From Sebastes aleutianus (Eukaryota > Chordata > Actinopteri > Perciformes > Sebastidae), in NCBI GenBank assembly GCA_916700875.1, contig CAKAKS010000060.1:9427834-9491833 (forward strand): 64,000 nucleotides of DNA, given 5' to 3'. This document shows positions 57,301 to 64,000 of this stretch, piece after piece (position 1 is the first letter of the stretch; each line of letters begins with the position of its first letter). The position numbers and the translations under genes were made by a program. The notes below the pieces were generated by a model. It had not been told where the DNA came from. It was given only the letters and a program-made list of their open reading frames with translations, and did no database searches.

Positions 57301-60026
57301 CACCATATGCATAAAGTCTGAGTAAAAAAAGATAGCTTTTTTATGCCATCAGAACAGTGAGATCTGCATTTGCATTAATCACAGTTCCTGTAACATCCAA
57401 CATCGTAGCACTACTTTGCATCTCTTTGCAAATGAAATAAAAGTATTGACTGAATTAATCTTTGCATGTATAGAATCAATACAGTATCACAAATCATATT
57501 ATTGTATATTCAATTTTTTTTATATTTTCTTACACCCCTAGTGTAACATTTAGGGGAATCTATTAACAGAGATGGAATATAATATGAATAAGTATGTTTT
57601 CTTTAGTGTATAATCACCTGAAACTAAGAATCATTGTTTTTATGGAGGACGGAACCTGCTAGAATTAAAAATAAATGACTCGATAAATAAATAAGTCATT
57701 ACATGTTGCAAAAACATTAAAAACAAATGTAGGCATTCATTTATTTATTTATTTAGCGAATGTAAAGTCCTCTAGCCCGGAGGTTGCCTCCTGGTCTGCT
57801 GTATGGAGGGTGACTAACCCTCCTTTTAGACTGTGGAGCGGGTAAGCTTCAATGATATGTTCCATTGTTTGCACCTCTCCAGAAGCACACAATGGGCTTG
57901 GGCTGCTGCACCTTTTGTGAAGGCTGGCCAAGCAGGGGCCATGTCCAGACCTGAATCTATTGAGGGTTGACCACTGTATCCTTGGCAGGTTGGTGCCAGT
58001 GACCGGTTGGGTGGGGTCTGACACCAGATGTTTGTTTGGGACATCCTTGGGCTCCCATTCCTTTTCCCAAGCTGATTGGGTGGTGAAGTCGGCTGGTGGG
58101 GTATTCTTCCAAATCGGTCGTTGAGATGGAAGACGGGCAGTGGGTGGGTTGAAGATGTCTGCATGAATTGGTAGATGGGGAGAGTCTTTGACCTTTTGAA
58201 GCATTCTTTTAGTAAATGCTACTCGTGGGATATGTGGGGGGGTTATATTGGCTAAGACAGGAAGCTAGAGGAGTGGTGTTGAACAAATAGTCCCGGTTAT
58301 GATTCACATGATTGTGTTGAGCTGGGTGTCCGCATGGTGTGTATGGGGTGACCTGGACAAAACACAGGCACAGTATTCTGCTGCGGAGTACGCAGGGGCC
58401 AGTGCAGAGGTGCGCAGTGTGGGGGCTGCTGCACCATTTTATCAATTAGTTAATCGATAAAATGTGATTATAATGATGTGATTTATTTACTCTTCTGTTT
58501 AAATATTCCATTTTATTTATTTATGTATTTGTTTTTATTAATTCATTCATTCATTTTTGCATTTATTTTATATTTATTATTACTACATTTGTTTATTTAT
58601 TTCTGCACGATTTTCCCTTTGCATTTAACACCTTATTTATTTCTCCAGAGAATCCATCTTTTATGTAGAAATCCTAAATAGATTCAGTATTATGGTCTAT
58701 AGACAGGTGATTAAAGGGACTGTTTGTACCTTCTTACACATATAAATCAATCCGGGTCGATGTCCCATGCGCGCTCGCGTGTGGCTACGCTGTTCAGACA
58801 AGACTCCAACACAAACTACACGGAAGTACCAAAACCGCAAAGTTATATTTAGTGAAGCCCGTCTTGCAAAACAGTGTTGGTCGCGGTCGGAGGACGCGGG
58901 GCTTTGGTCTCCAGGGCCGGAGTCTCTGCTGTACTCTGCCTGCCTGCTTGCCTTACTCAGCTCGCTCCACCTCACGTGCATGCACGCACACTCCACACGG
59001 CAGAAGAGTTAGTTTAGCTCTGAGAATATCTAGTAAATGTATAGTGGACGTTTGTGCAGAAATAAATGCTGCAGCTCCTCCAGACCAACAGAGGTTTCCC
59101 GTGTCTTGTGAAGTGACGGGGCTCCGCAGCGAGAAACGTTATCGTATCTGACCAAAAATCCGGTGACTTCTCTGTTCTCTCCGGCCGCGGTCGGGAGGCT
59201 GAAGCAGGAAAAGCCAACACTAGGATCAGCAGTGATTCATGGAGAGACCTTGGTCTGGTCAGCTAACATTACTGCCAAGCAGGTGAAATATAGAGTGATA
59301 TTGTGGTTATAGCTGACGTGTGTCGCCTCACTGTTTTGAGCGATGCTCGTTCATGTTTATGTAGAGCGAGCGCGAGCACGAGCCCGACGCTGACTTTCGT
59401 TGACTTAACAGCCACAGGTGTCGCTGTTAACAAGCATTTCTGATTCTTACAAACAGTCACTTCCTGTTTTGCCGTTTTTTCCCGGTCAACCGGCGTGGGG
59501 TTTGTTTTGACGCTGAGAGGAGAGGTTAAAGAGTCTTGCTAACTATAAATGAGGAGTTGTTTTAGTTGATAAAGTCAGTTTTGTTTGTTTGGAAAGGTGT
59601 GCCAAACTAGCCGTTATGCAAATACTGTATGTTACTTTGTGACATCACTAAGTTACAGAAGAAAAGGCAGGACTTCAATCAAGGCCTTCTAAGGAGCAGA
59701 GTTTTTGTGGGGAGAGTAACTCCCTTTGGCCTGGACTTTGTAACTTTGCAGACCTTTAACATGCACAACAACTATATAACACACTAAATAGGTCCTCTTT
59801 AAACAGTATTCCAGATGTTAACGTCATGTTTCCCGTCTCTCTCCGTCAGCTGCTGTCCTTCGTGGCCTTCATCACGGAGGAGGTGGTCAACAGCTGCATC
59901 AGCTGCACGGCTCTCTACTTCTTTGAGTTTGTCAGCTGCACGGCCTTCCTCTTCACGCTGCTGCTCCTCATCCTCCTCTCCACCACCCTGCACACCAGGG
60001 TGGGCATCAGCTGCTGGCCCAGCCTG
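51201..60026 (+). CDS. cmtm6: CKLF-like MARVEL transmembrane protein 6-like gene, first half
   Basis: MARVEL-domain membrane protein with four expected membrane segments. Human CMTM6 sits in the plasma membrane and recycling endosomes, where it stabilises PD-L1. Two coding exons are visible: 51208-51318 (37 codons, in exon 51201-51318) and 59850-60026 (59 codons). They join in phase 0 to 96 residues against about 183 in human CMTM6. The identity rests on the block FVAFITEEVV then ALYFFEFVSCTAFL, which matches human CMTM6 (LLAFICEEVV...GLYFFEFVSCSAFL) better than other CMTM proteins I know. Membrane segments: about residues 32-47 and 62-84. The MARVEL segments 3 and 4 and the tail are missing; I found no matching exon between 60027 and 64000. 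The missing exons are either beyond the window or lost. Confidence 0.82.
51437..51458 (+). repeat. (GT)n microsatellite
   Basis: Eleven GT units 118 bases into cmtm6 intron 2. Confidence 0.95.
51625..51875 (+). repeat. dispersed element C, second copy, with short AACGTAGCGC array
   Basis: The words AAGCCTCGTATCACGCTTGC, CACGTGGTTAACGTTGAG and GGTTAGGTTTAGGCAACAAC match the element at 18420. It is followed from about 51780 by about nine units of AACAACGTAGCGC type. It lies in cmtm6 intron 2 just after the exon 2 donor region. Confidence 0.8.
51876..52854. other. cmtm6 intron 2, proximal: no gene seen
   Basis: AT-rich, with a TTAATCGATTAGTTG-type stretch (51950-52200) common in fish repeats. 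No coding signal. Confidence 0.4.
52855..52980 (+). repeat. copy of the 62.6-kb repeat, second half
   Basis: Shares AATATTGCAATATTACAACA, ACAAGCCGGCCGCAGGGGAT and TGTTCACGTTATTC with 62620-62735. Confidence 0.7.
52985..53412 (-). repeat. dispersed element E, inverted partial copy
   Basis: The plus strand reads the complement of element E: TGACAATGACTGATATATTC, GACTACATACATGCTGAAAA, ending GCCCAGCCCTAGTAC. About 430 bases; the half with the GACGTCACGTTACTC word is absent. Confidence 0.65.
53958..54912 (+). repeat. dispersed element E, copy 1, transposon-like ends
   Basis: It starts TTAGAGCTGGGACGATGCAC and ends with CCCCATCCCTAGTA; the ends share an inverted TAGGGCTGGG-like word. Internal words: CATACCTTTTTAGGGACTTT, TTCAGCATGTATGTAGTCAG, GACGGATACGGAACGGATAT and ATGACGTCACGTTACTCAGA. 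Non-coding, probably a non-autonomous DNA transposon. Confidence 0.65.
55015..55265 (+). repeat. dispersed element G, copy 4
   Basis: Same orientation and extent as the copy at 36255, in cmtm6 intron 2. The word GCGCCCAGCAGCAGAGCTAC and the closing CAGTCCAAAATGGCGGCAGC are present. Confidence 0.75.
55266..56159. other. cmtm6 intron 2: nothing notable
   Basis: Unique-looking. A CAGTGGCTTGGTACCAGTGG local duplication is at 55704-55727. Confidence 0.45.
56160..56310 (+). repeat. dispersed element K, partial copy 2
   Basis: The words GTCACAGTGACTTTTGACCT, TTGACCACCCAAATCTAATC, GGACGTTTGTGCCGAATTTT and AAGAAATTCCC match the element at 30785. One half site of the DR1 series is mutated (TGACTT). 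Confidence 0.65.
56311..57134. other. cmtm6 intron 2: microsatellites only
   Basis: TATAATATAATATAATATAA run at 56517-56541 and the GTGTGTTG repeat at 56762. The 93- and 99-codon frames over 56584-56905 are overlapping opposites and lack known domains. Confidence 0.45.
56762..56833 (+). repeat. GTGTGTTG-type short tandem repeat
   Basis: Three GTGTGTGTTG units, then GTATGTATGTGG and a closing GTGTGTTG, in cmtm6 intron 2. Confidence 0.9.
57135..57545 (+). repeat. element with TAGGGCTG end, related in type to element E
   Basis: It starts AGTAGGGCTGTGTATTGGCA and ends CTTACACCCCTAGTG, an inverted end pair of the TAGGGnTG kind. The interior differs from element E (TTCTGGCGATACGATACGTT; TTCCTGTAACATCCAACATC). 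Non-coding. Confidence 0.5.
57640..58685. repeat. AATAAA-rich element, copy 4, split by the LINE fragment
   Basis: The left end TATGGAGGACGGAACCTGCT is the inverse of the CAGGTTCCGTCCTCC terminus. AAATAAATA words follow to 57760. The decayed LINE piece fills 57768-58440, and TTATTTATTT words resume to about 58650. Confidence 0.6.
57768..58440 (-). pseudogene. LINE (non-LTR retrotransposon) pol 3' fragment, decayed
   Basis: The minus frame at 57749-58204 encodes a piece typical of the C-terminal end of LINE reverse transcriptases: WSTLNRFRSGHGPCLASLHK, PLCASGEVQTMEHIIEAYPL, then LVTLHTADQEATSGL. The upstream part (58205-58440) continues the similarity in other frames (YSAAEYCA, SRSPHT, AQHNH), so at least one frameshift is present. 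No RT catalytic motif remains. It lies inside an AAATA-rich dispersed element (57640-58680) and appears to have inserted into it or been carried by it. Confidence 0.7.
58708..59462 (-). mobile_element. dispersed element F, copy 2, inverted
   Basis: Reverse complement of the element at 48817. It starts TTAAAGGGACTGTTTGTACC, contains CTCACGTGCATGCACGCACA and ends with TTACAAACAGTCACTT. It lies in cmtm6 intron 2 about 390 bases before the exon 3 acceptor. Confidence 0.75.
59463..59849. other. cmtm6: cmtm6 intron 2, last 390 bases
   Basis: No repeat seen. It ends in the polypyrimidine tract TTTCCCGTCTCTCTCCGTCAG-type acceptor for exon 3. Confidence 0.5.
59850..60026 (+). CDS. cmtm6: cmtm6 exon 3: membrane segments 1-2 of the MARVEL domain
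   Basis: Fifty-nine codons lie between acceptor CTCTCCGTCAG and donor GTAAGA. The peptide begins LLSFVAFITEEVVNSCISCT and ends TRVGISCWPSL. It completes membrane segment 1, gives a cysteine-containing loop, and encodes a long hydrophobic segment rich in Leu. Phase 0 at both ends. The GC content (about 60%) is far above the flanking introns, as expected of a real exon. Confidence 0.92.
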
Positions 60027-60079
60027 GTAAGAGCTCCGTCGGTCCACCTCCGTCACTAACTGAGCTGTTAACTGATGCT

Positions 60080-60310
60080 TCCTTTGTTAAAGGAATAGTT
60101 CAACATTTTGGGAAATCTGTTTATTCTCTTCCTCTCTGAGCGTCAGACGTTCAGACTGATACTCTCACGTCTGTACGGTGAATATGAAGCCAGAAGCTGT
60201 TTAGCTTAGCTTAGCATAAAGACTGGAAACAGGGGGAAACAGCTAGCCTGGCTCCGTCCAGTTGAGACAGCAACTATTGATTATTTTCAGCAATTTGTCT
60301 GCTAAATATT
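60080..60310 (+). repeat. common fish dispersed repeat (GCTTAGCTTAGCATAAAGAC)
   Basis: The order GGAATAGTTCAACATTTTGG, GCTTAGCTTAGCATAAAGAC, GGAAACAGGGGGAAACAGCT and AGCCTGGCTCCGTCCAG is one I recognise from many fish genomes. It lies 55 bases after the cmtm6 exon 3 donor. Confidence 0.75.
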
Positions 60311-60617
60311 TTCTAGGAAAAGCTGCAAATGCTCCTCTGACTCAGCTAGTGCTCACATTATTCATAACCTTATTGATTAGCTTACTGTGCTAACCTACGT
60401 CACTGATTTCTGCTAACGACTGACTTGGCGTTTACATTAAAAAAAAAAACGGACCTTAAAGCAGATGGACCTGTGTTTTACAAAAATACTTTTTTAATAA
60501 ATACAGAAAATATTCCTCAAACATGCTGATGATGCAGTATGACCGTATCTCTGTGATAACGGTTTGGTCCATCATGAACAGTCAGAAGTGGTCTCTAGGG
60601 AGGCTACCAGTTATTTA

Positions 60618-60711
60618 GTGTCCACGTCTCAGTGGAGCAGCTTCAGCACCAAACACACCAGCTCCTGTTGGTTGAGCTTCAGTCTTCTCCACCTTAAGAA
60701 CCGGCTCGCCT
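60618..60711 (-). other. possible minus-strand terminal exon, low support
   Basis: A good acceptor (polypyrimidine run TTTGTCTTTTTGTAG) is followed by an open frame EPVLKVEKTEAQPTGAGVFG then AEAAPLRRGH and stop TAA. A donor-like CAG/GTCAGC at 61843 could feed it from the decayed zinc-motif fragment upstream. I do not recognise the peptide. It may be chance. Confidence 0.2.
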
Positions 60712-60827
60712 ACAAAAAGACAAAGATGTTGGAGATCATTCTGCACTAACCTCATGTATTAATAACATTTCCTGTCAAGCACATAACTCTAATAATTTGA
60801 AGTAGCATGAAAACCATGGATGTATAA

Positions 60828-61575
60828 AGCGTAGGGCTGACACCCATCTCCCGATTCAATACGATCACGATACTTAGGTATCGATCAATATGTATTGCGA
60901 TTTTTAAGTATTGCGATTTATTTTGATTTTTGTAAACATTTTGAAGTTGAATCATACACTTCTAGGGACTTTTATCTAAATTAATCCAGTAAAAATGTTT
61001 TATTTTCAGCATGTATGTAGTCAGAGATGTCCTGAAGTCAAATATATCAGTCATTGTCAGTAATTATTTAAAACTGTTTTTCCAGCAACCCAAAAATCAA
61101 ATAATAAAGACATTTCCCTTTAATAATTAGTGGCATTTTCTTTTTAATTTATAAGGGACATGTAATGTTTTATAATTCTGGTGAATATAATCCAATCAAT
61201 CTTATTTCCATAGATGTATTTTGTATATACAGTTCCCTTTGTTAACACCTTATTTTAAAAACCGGACGTAGTCACACATGTATACTTCCTCTAACTTCAC
61301 CAAGGTCATTGCTAGCTCTCCCGTCAGCTCCGTTCTCTTTATACCTCCATGGTCAGCTCCTTCGGGGTCGTTTGAATGCATTTAACATAAATGACGGATA
61401 CGGAACAGATATGACGTCACGTTACTCAGACTACAACAATAAAAGCAGTAACTTCCTTCTACCTCCACATAGACTCAAATGAAGCAAATAAATTGATTCT
61501 GGCGTTAAACAATCAATTTCAAAATCGATTTTACAACTTTTAGGACCTAATGGTTTAAATAAGGGATGCATCTCT
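60828..61575 (+). repeat. dispersed element E, copy 2
   Basis: It starts AGCGTAGGGCTGACACCCAT and shares CATACACTTCTAGGGACTTT, TTCAGCATGTATGTAGTCAG and ATGACGTCACGTTACTCAGA with the copy at 53958. It lies downstream of cmtm6 exon 3 in the same orientation. Confidence 0.65.
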
Positions 61576-61929
61576 TCTCCTTTTTGTGTGTCAAAAAATT
61601 ATATTACTGACCTTTTGCAGTGTGCCAGATGTTCTTCATGATGTATGTTGGGTAACCACGTCAGCTTGAAGTTCATGGTTCAAAAGCTCAGGTAGTCCTC
61701 TTATGAAGGAGTTAGAACAGTCTCGTTCTGTCAGCAAAACACATATTAATACTAATTATTATGAGGAAATACTGAAAGACAGCCAGCTTATTATTTCTGC
61801 TTTATGCTGACGACCAACGTGTCAACAAACAAACAGCTGACCTGCACCAGGTTCCTGTGTGGAGTCCAACAGGAAGGTGTAGCGGTAGAGGCCATCAGAG
61901 CAGGTTCAACATCACTGTATCGCTCTCCA

Positions 61930-62371
61930 GCTCCGTGTTTAAATACTCTGAATATCTAAATAAGTGTTGGTCCAGTGAAAAGCAGCAGCAGCAGTGAGCA
62001 GGTGGAGTTTAAGGAAGTGTGTCTCTCAGGTGAGGAGAGGACTTCCACACACCTGAGTGTCCACCATGACAGCTCCACTTCACACTCATCTGTGCTCCCG
62101 AGTGGAAAACCTCCTTCTCCTCGATGGGCTGCCCGCACGTCTGACACACCCTGAACAGCTCCATCAGGCTGCGGCGGTGAACTATAGCGCAGTCCTGGTC
62201 GGCGGCGTCCTCATCAGACTCGTCAGATGTTGTTATTGAGTTGAACTCTGGTTCTGAGTGGAGGCTGTCGTCCAGCGGGTCGACTGACACCACGATGCAG
62301 TAACTGTCATCTGCTGCTGCTGCTGCTGCTGGAGGAGACTGAGAGGAGCTGCCTGCAGCCGCACATGTCGC
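61930..62371 (-). pseudogene. fragment of a zinc-binding protein of a multicopy fish family, frameshifted
   Basis: An open frame follows the acceptor TTGTTCCAG (62372). It has a Ser/Ala-rich start, an acidic stretch (TTSDESDEDAADQD), then FRVCQTCGQPIEEKEVF and KWSCHGGHSGVWKSS, a CxxC...CHxxH zinc-ribbon-like motif. I recall this pattern, with a downstream N-x-L...LLFTG block, from large uncharacterised fish proteins, some carrying a THAP domain. Here the frame stops shortly after the motif, near 62009. The +1 frame then continues with SLNSTCSLLLLLFTGPTLI, stops at TAG near 61956, and resumes with IFRVFKH. That is what a one-base frameshift plus a stop would leave, so I read it as a decayed copy. 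Sequencing error or a short real protein are alternatives. No upstream exon was found. Confidence 0.5.
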
Positions 62372-62499
62372 CTGGAACAACACAACCACAGAGACAAAAC
62401 AGCTCAACAGTGACCTGGCTCATATAGACATAACTTGCTGAAGTCTGAACACGTCATTTCAAATGCAGTGGCCGATACCGATGACATTAACCTGAAATC

Positions 62500-62740
62500 T
62501 CTTAAAGGAACAGTGTGTAGGATTCGGTGACATCTAGTGGTGTGGTTGCAGACTGCAACCAACTGAGTACCCCTCCGCTCACTCCTCCCTTTCAAGACCG
62601 CGGTAACATTAGGGCATTCGCAATAACTGCAATATTGCAACACTGCGCTGTTGACAAGCCAACCGCAGGGGATGGCAAGCCACCGCCACAACCGCTGTGT
62701 TCACGTTGTTCCTTTTTTTTGCGTGTTATTTGTACACCAT
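62500..62740 (+). repeat. dispersed repeat beginning AAAGGAACAGTGTGTAGGAT
   Basis: Contains CATCTAGTGGTGTGGTTGCA and ACAAGCCAACCGCAGGGGAT. The first half is found inverted at 21110-21240 (CAACCACACCACTAGATGAC), the second at 52858-52975. It abuts the acceptor side of the decayed zinc-motif fragment. Confidence 0.7.
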
Positions 62741-63524
62741 GTAGTCTGTATTGACTGCAATGTAAACATAAATCTGCTACGCTCAGAGCTAGTGACGTAG
62801 AATTAAAAGTGAGACCGCTGATGTTGGATGGATCCAACAGACATACAACTTTTAACCAGAGATCGATGTTTGTGTCCCAAAGCGTTGTTGAGTTATTTTG
62901 AAGTTACGTTTGTGACGTGTTTTTAGTGTCGTTAGTGATGTGTTTTCCGTACTTCTGTTTTGTTGTTTCCGTACGTATTTTACTTAGTTTCCGTACTTAT
63001 TTTAAGCCCAACCATGATGTTTTTACTAAACACAACAGCTTTTTTCAGTGTCTCAGCTGAAAAAACGCTGCACCTCATTGCCCTCCTTTGTTCTGTATTT
63101 AAAAACAAACCGGTATTTAATTAGTTTTAAAACAGTCGTCTTTGTCATTGTAAAAGCAACAATCTACCTAAAAATAGCCTAATTATAAAGCTCATTTATA
63201 CAGCACTAAAATCAGGATAAATTAAGTAATTGGCAAAAAAAAAAAGGCAATAATAGTGCATATGGCACTGTTGAGCCAATCATTATCACCGTAGGGGACA
63301 TTCCTTCCCTATGACCTACTGTATATTATTATAGGCTAAACTACCAGCAGTATATAAAGTCATTAAAATGAGCTCCACCTTTACCAGCCAAAATGCTCTG
63401 CCAGTGGTAAACAGTGTATTCTCCTGTTGGTACTGACTCTTGTTTTGAGTTGTTTTGTGGATTGGATGATTGAACTCTCTTTTAGTAACAAGGAACAAAC
63501 AAGACATAATGTCTATTTTACACT
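62741..63524. other. no gene seen; 3' flank of the Tc1 relic
   Basis: The minus strand continues from the transposase stop with an AATAAAGTG polyA-signal-like word (near 63530). I could not identify the element's terminal inverted repeat, which may lie around 63240-63300. Confidence 0.35.
62850..63050 (-). repeat. fragment of the 'GTTTAGG' dispersed family
   Basis: Contains AAGTTACGTTTGTGACGTGT, TTTTCCGTACTTCTGTTTTG and CCAACCATGATGTTTTTACT, matching 29940-30000. Confidence 0.5.
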
Positions 63525-64000
63525 TTATTCATTTAATACACCGTCAGGAGCCTCAGTAGCGGTGGAGGATCCATACGCAGCCACAACAGCCTGGCACCTC
63601 CTCCTCATGCTGGTCACCAACCTGGTCACACGTTGCTGTGGGATGGCGTTCCATTCCTCTACCAGGATTCGTTGCAGGTCAGCCAACGAGGTTGTGTTGG
63701 TCACTCTAACGCGTACAGCACGCCCTTCAATGATGACAAGCCTTGTTTTGTCAGTGAGGGAGATGTCCCCCCACACCATGACACTGCCCCCACCAAAAGC
63801 TGTTACTCCATCGGTGCAACAATCAGCATAGCGTTCTCCGCGTCGTCTCCATACTTTGACCCTGCCATCCAACTTTCGCAGACAGAACTTGGACTCGTCA
63901 CTGAACATGACATTCCCTCACATGTTCAGGTTCCATTGTCTGTGTTGTCGACACCAGCGCAAACGGGCCTGACGGTGAAGGGCAGTCATTGCAGGCTTCC
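63525..64000 (-). pseudogene. Tc1/mariner-type transposase relic, runs off the right edge
   Basis: The minus frame encodes the transposase catalytic region of a Tc1-like cut-and-paste element: ARLRWCRQHRQW, then FSDESKF with the first catalytic Asp, then GGGSVMVWGDIS, then the C-terminal block LVEEWNAIPQ and SMRRRCQAVVAA. Two lesions are visible. A TGA stop sits just before GNVMFSDESKF (near 63917-63919), where the family has Trp. The segment between RLVIIEG and TTSLADLQ (junction near 63719) is missing; in relatives it holds the second catalytic Asp and the Glu, with about 80 residues. The copy cannot encode an active enzyme. The N-terminal DNA-binding half lies beyond the window. Confidence 0.88.

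Noticed and set aside
58697..59220. Open frames on both strands of 99 and 68 codons
   Set aside because: Same dispersed element F; frames differ from those in the other copy.
62404..62837. Minus frames of 95 and 81 codons upstream of the zinc-motif fragment as its missing exons
   Set aside because: They cover a dispersed repeat also present at 52.9 kb and, inverted, at 21.1 kb, and have no donor joining the 62371 acceptor that I could support.

Overview
The window looks like nuclear DNA of a teleost fish, probably a percomorph. The evidence is two vertebrate genes with small exons and large introns, tRNA-derived SINEs with teleost-style tails, a Tc1-type transposase relic, and many short dispersed elements of kinds I recognise from fish genomes. 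There are no bacterial or phage genes. Species cannot be read from the sequence.

Left and centre (bases 1 to about 47,720, minus strand): the 5' half of a copine gene, best matched to copine-4 (cpne4). I could place eight coding exons by splice sites and protein similarity, from the start codon at 35,981 down to 1,373. They join without a break into 286 residues covering the C2A domain, the C2B domain and the start of the linker. The vWA (copine) domain lies beyond base 1. A ninth, non-coding exon with a TATA box sits near 47,554-47,747. Every coding exon is a multiple of three and every coding intron is phase 0.

Right (49.9-60.0 kb, plus strand): the first three exons of a CKLF-like MARVEL transmembrane gene, best matched to CMTM6 (96 residues, roughly the first half). 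The last exon or exons were not found. The cpne4 and cmtm6 starts are head to head, about 2.2 kb apart. At 61.9-62.4 kb on the minus strand is a broken coding fragment with a CxxC...CHxxH zinc-binding motif, and the window ends in a Tc1-like transposase relic (63,525-64,000) with two disabling lesions.

The rest is intronic and intergenic DNA dense in repeats: about ten dispersed families with two or more copies in the window, nested SINE insertions with visible target-site duplications, several terminal-inverted-repeat elements, a LINE fragment, and at least nine minisatellite arrays. Two themes stand out. First, three dispersed families each carry a minisatellite array that has expanded to different lengths in different copies (22-bp, 10-bp and 43-bp units). 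Second, inverted copies of a 1-kb element lie just inside both ends of the 13.9-kb cpne4 intron 2, where pairing in the transcript would bring the two splice sites together. Most long open frames in the window are artefacts of the minisatellites.
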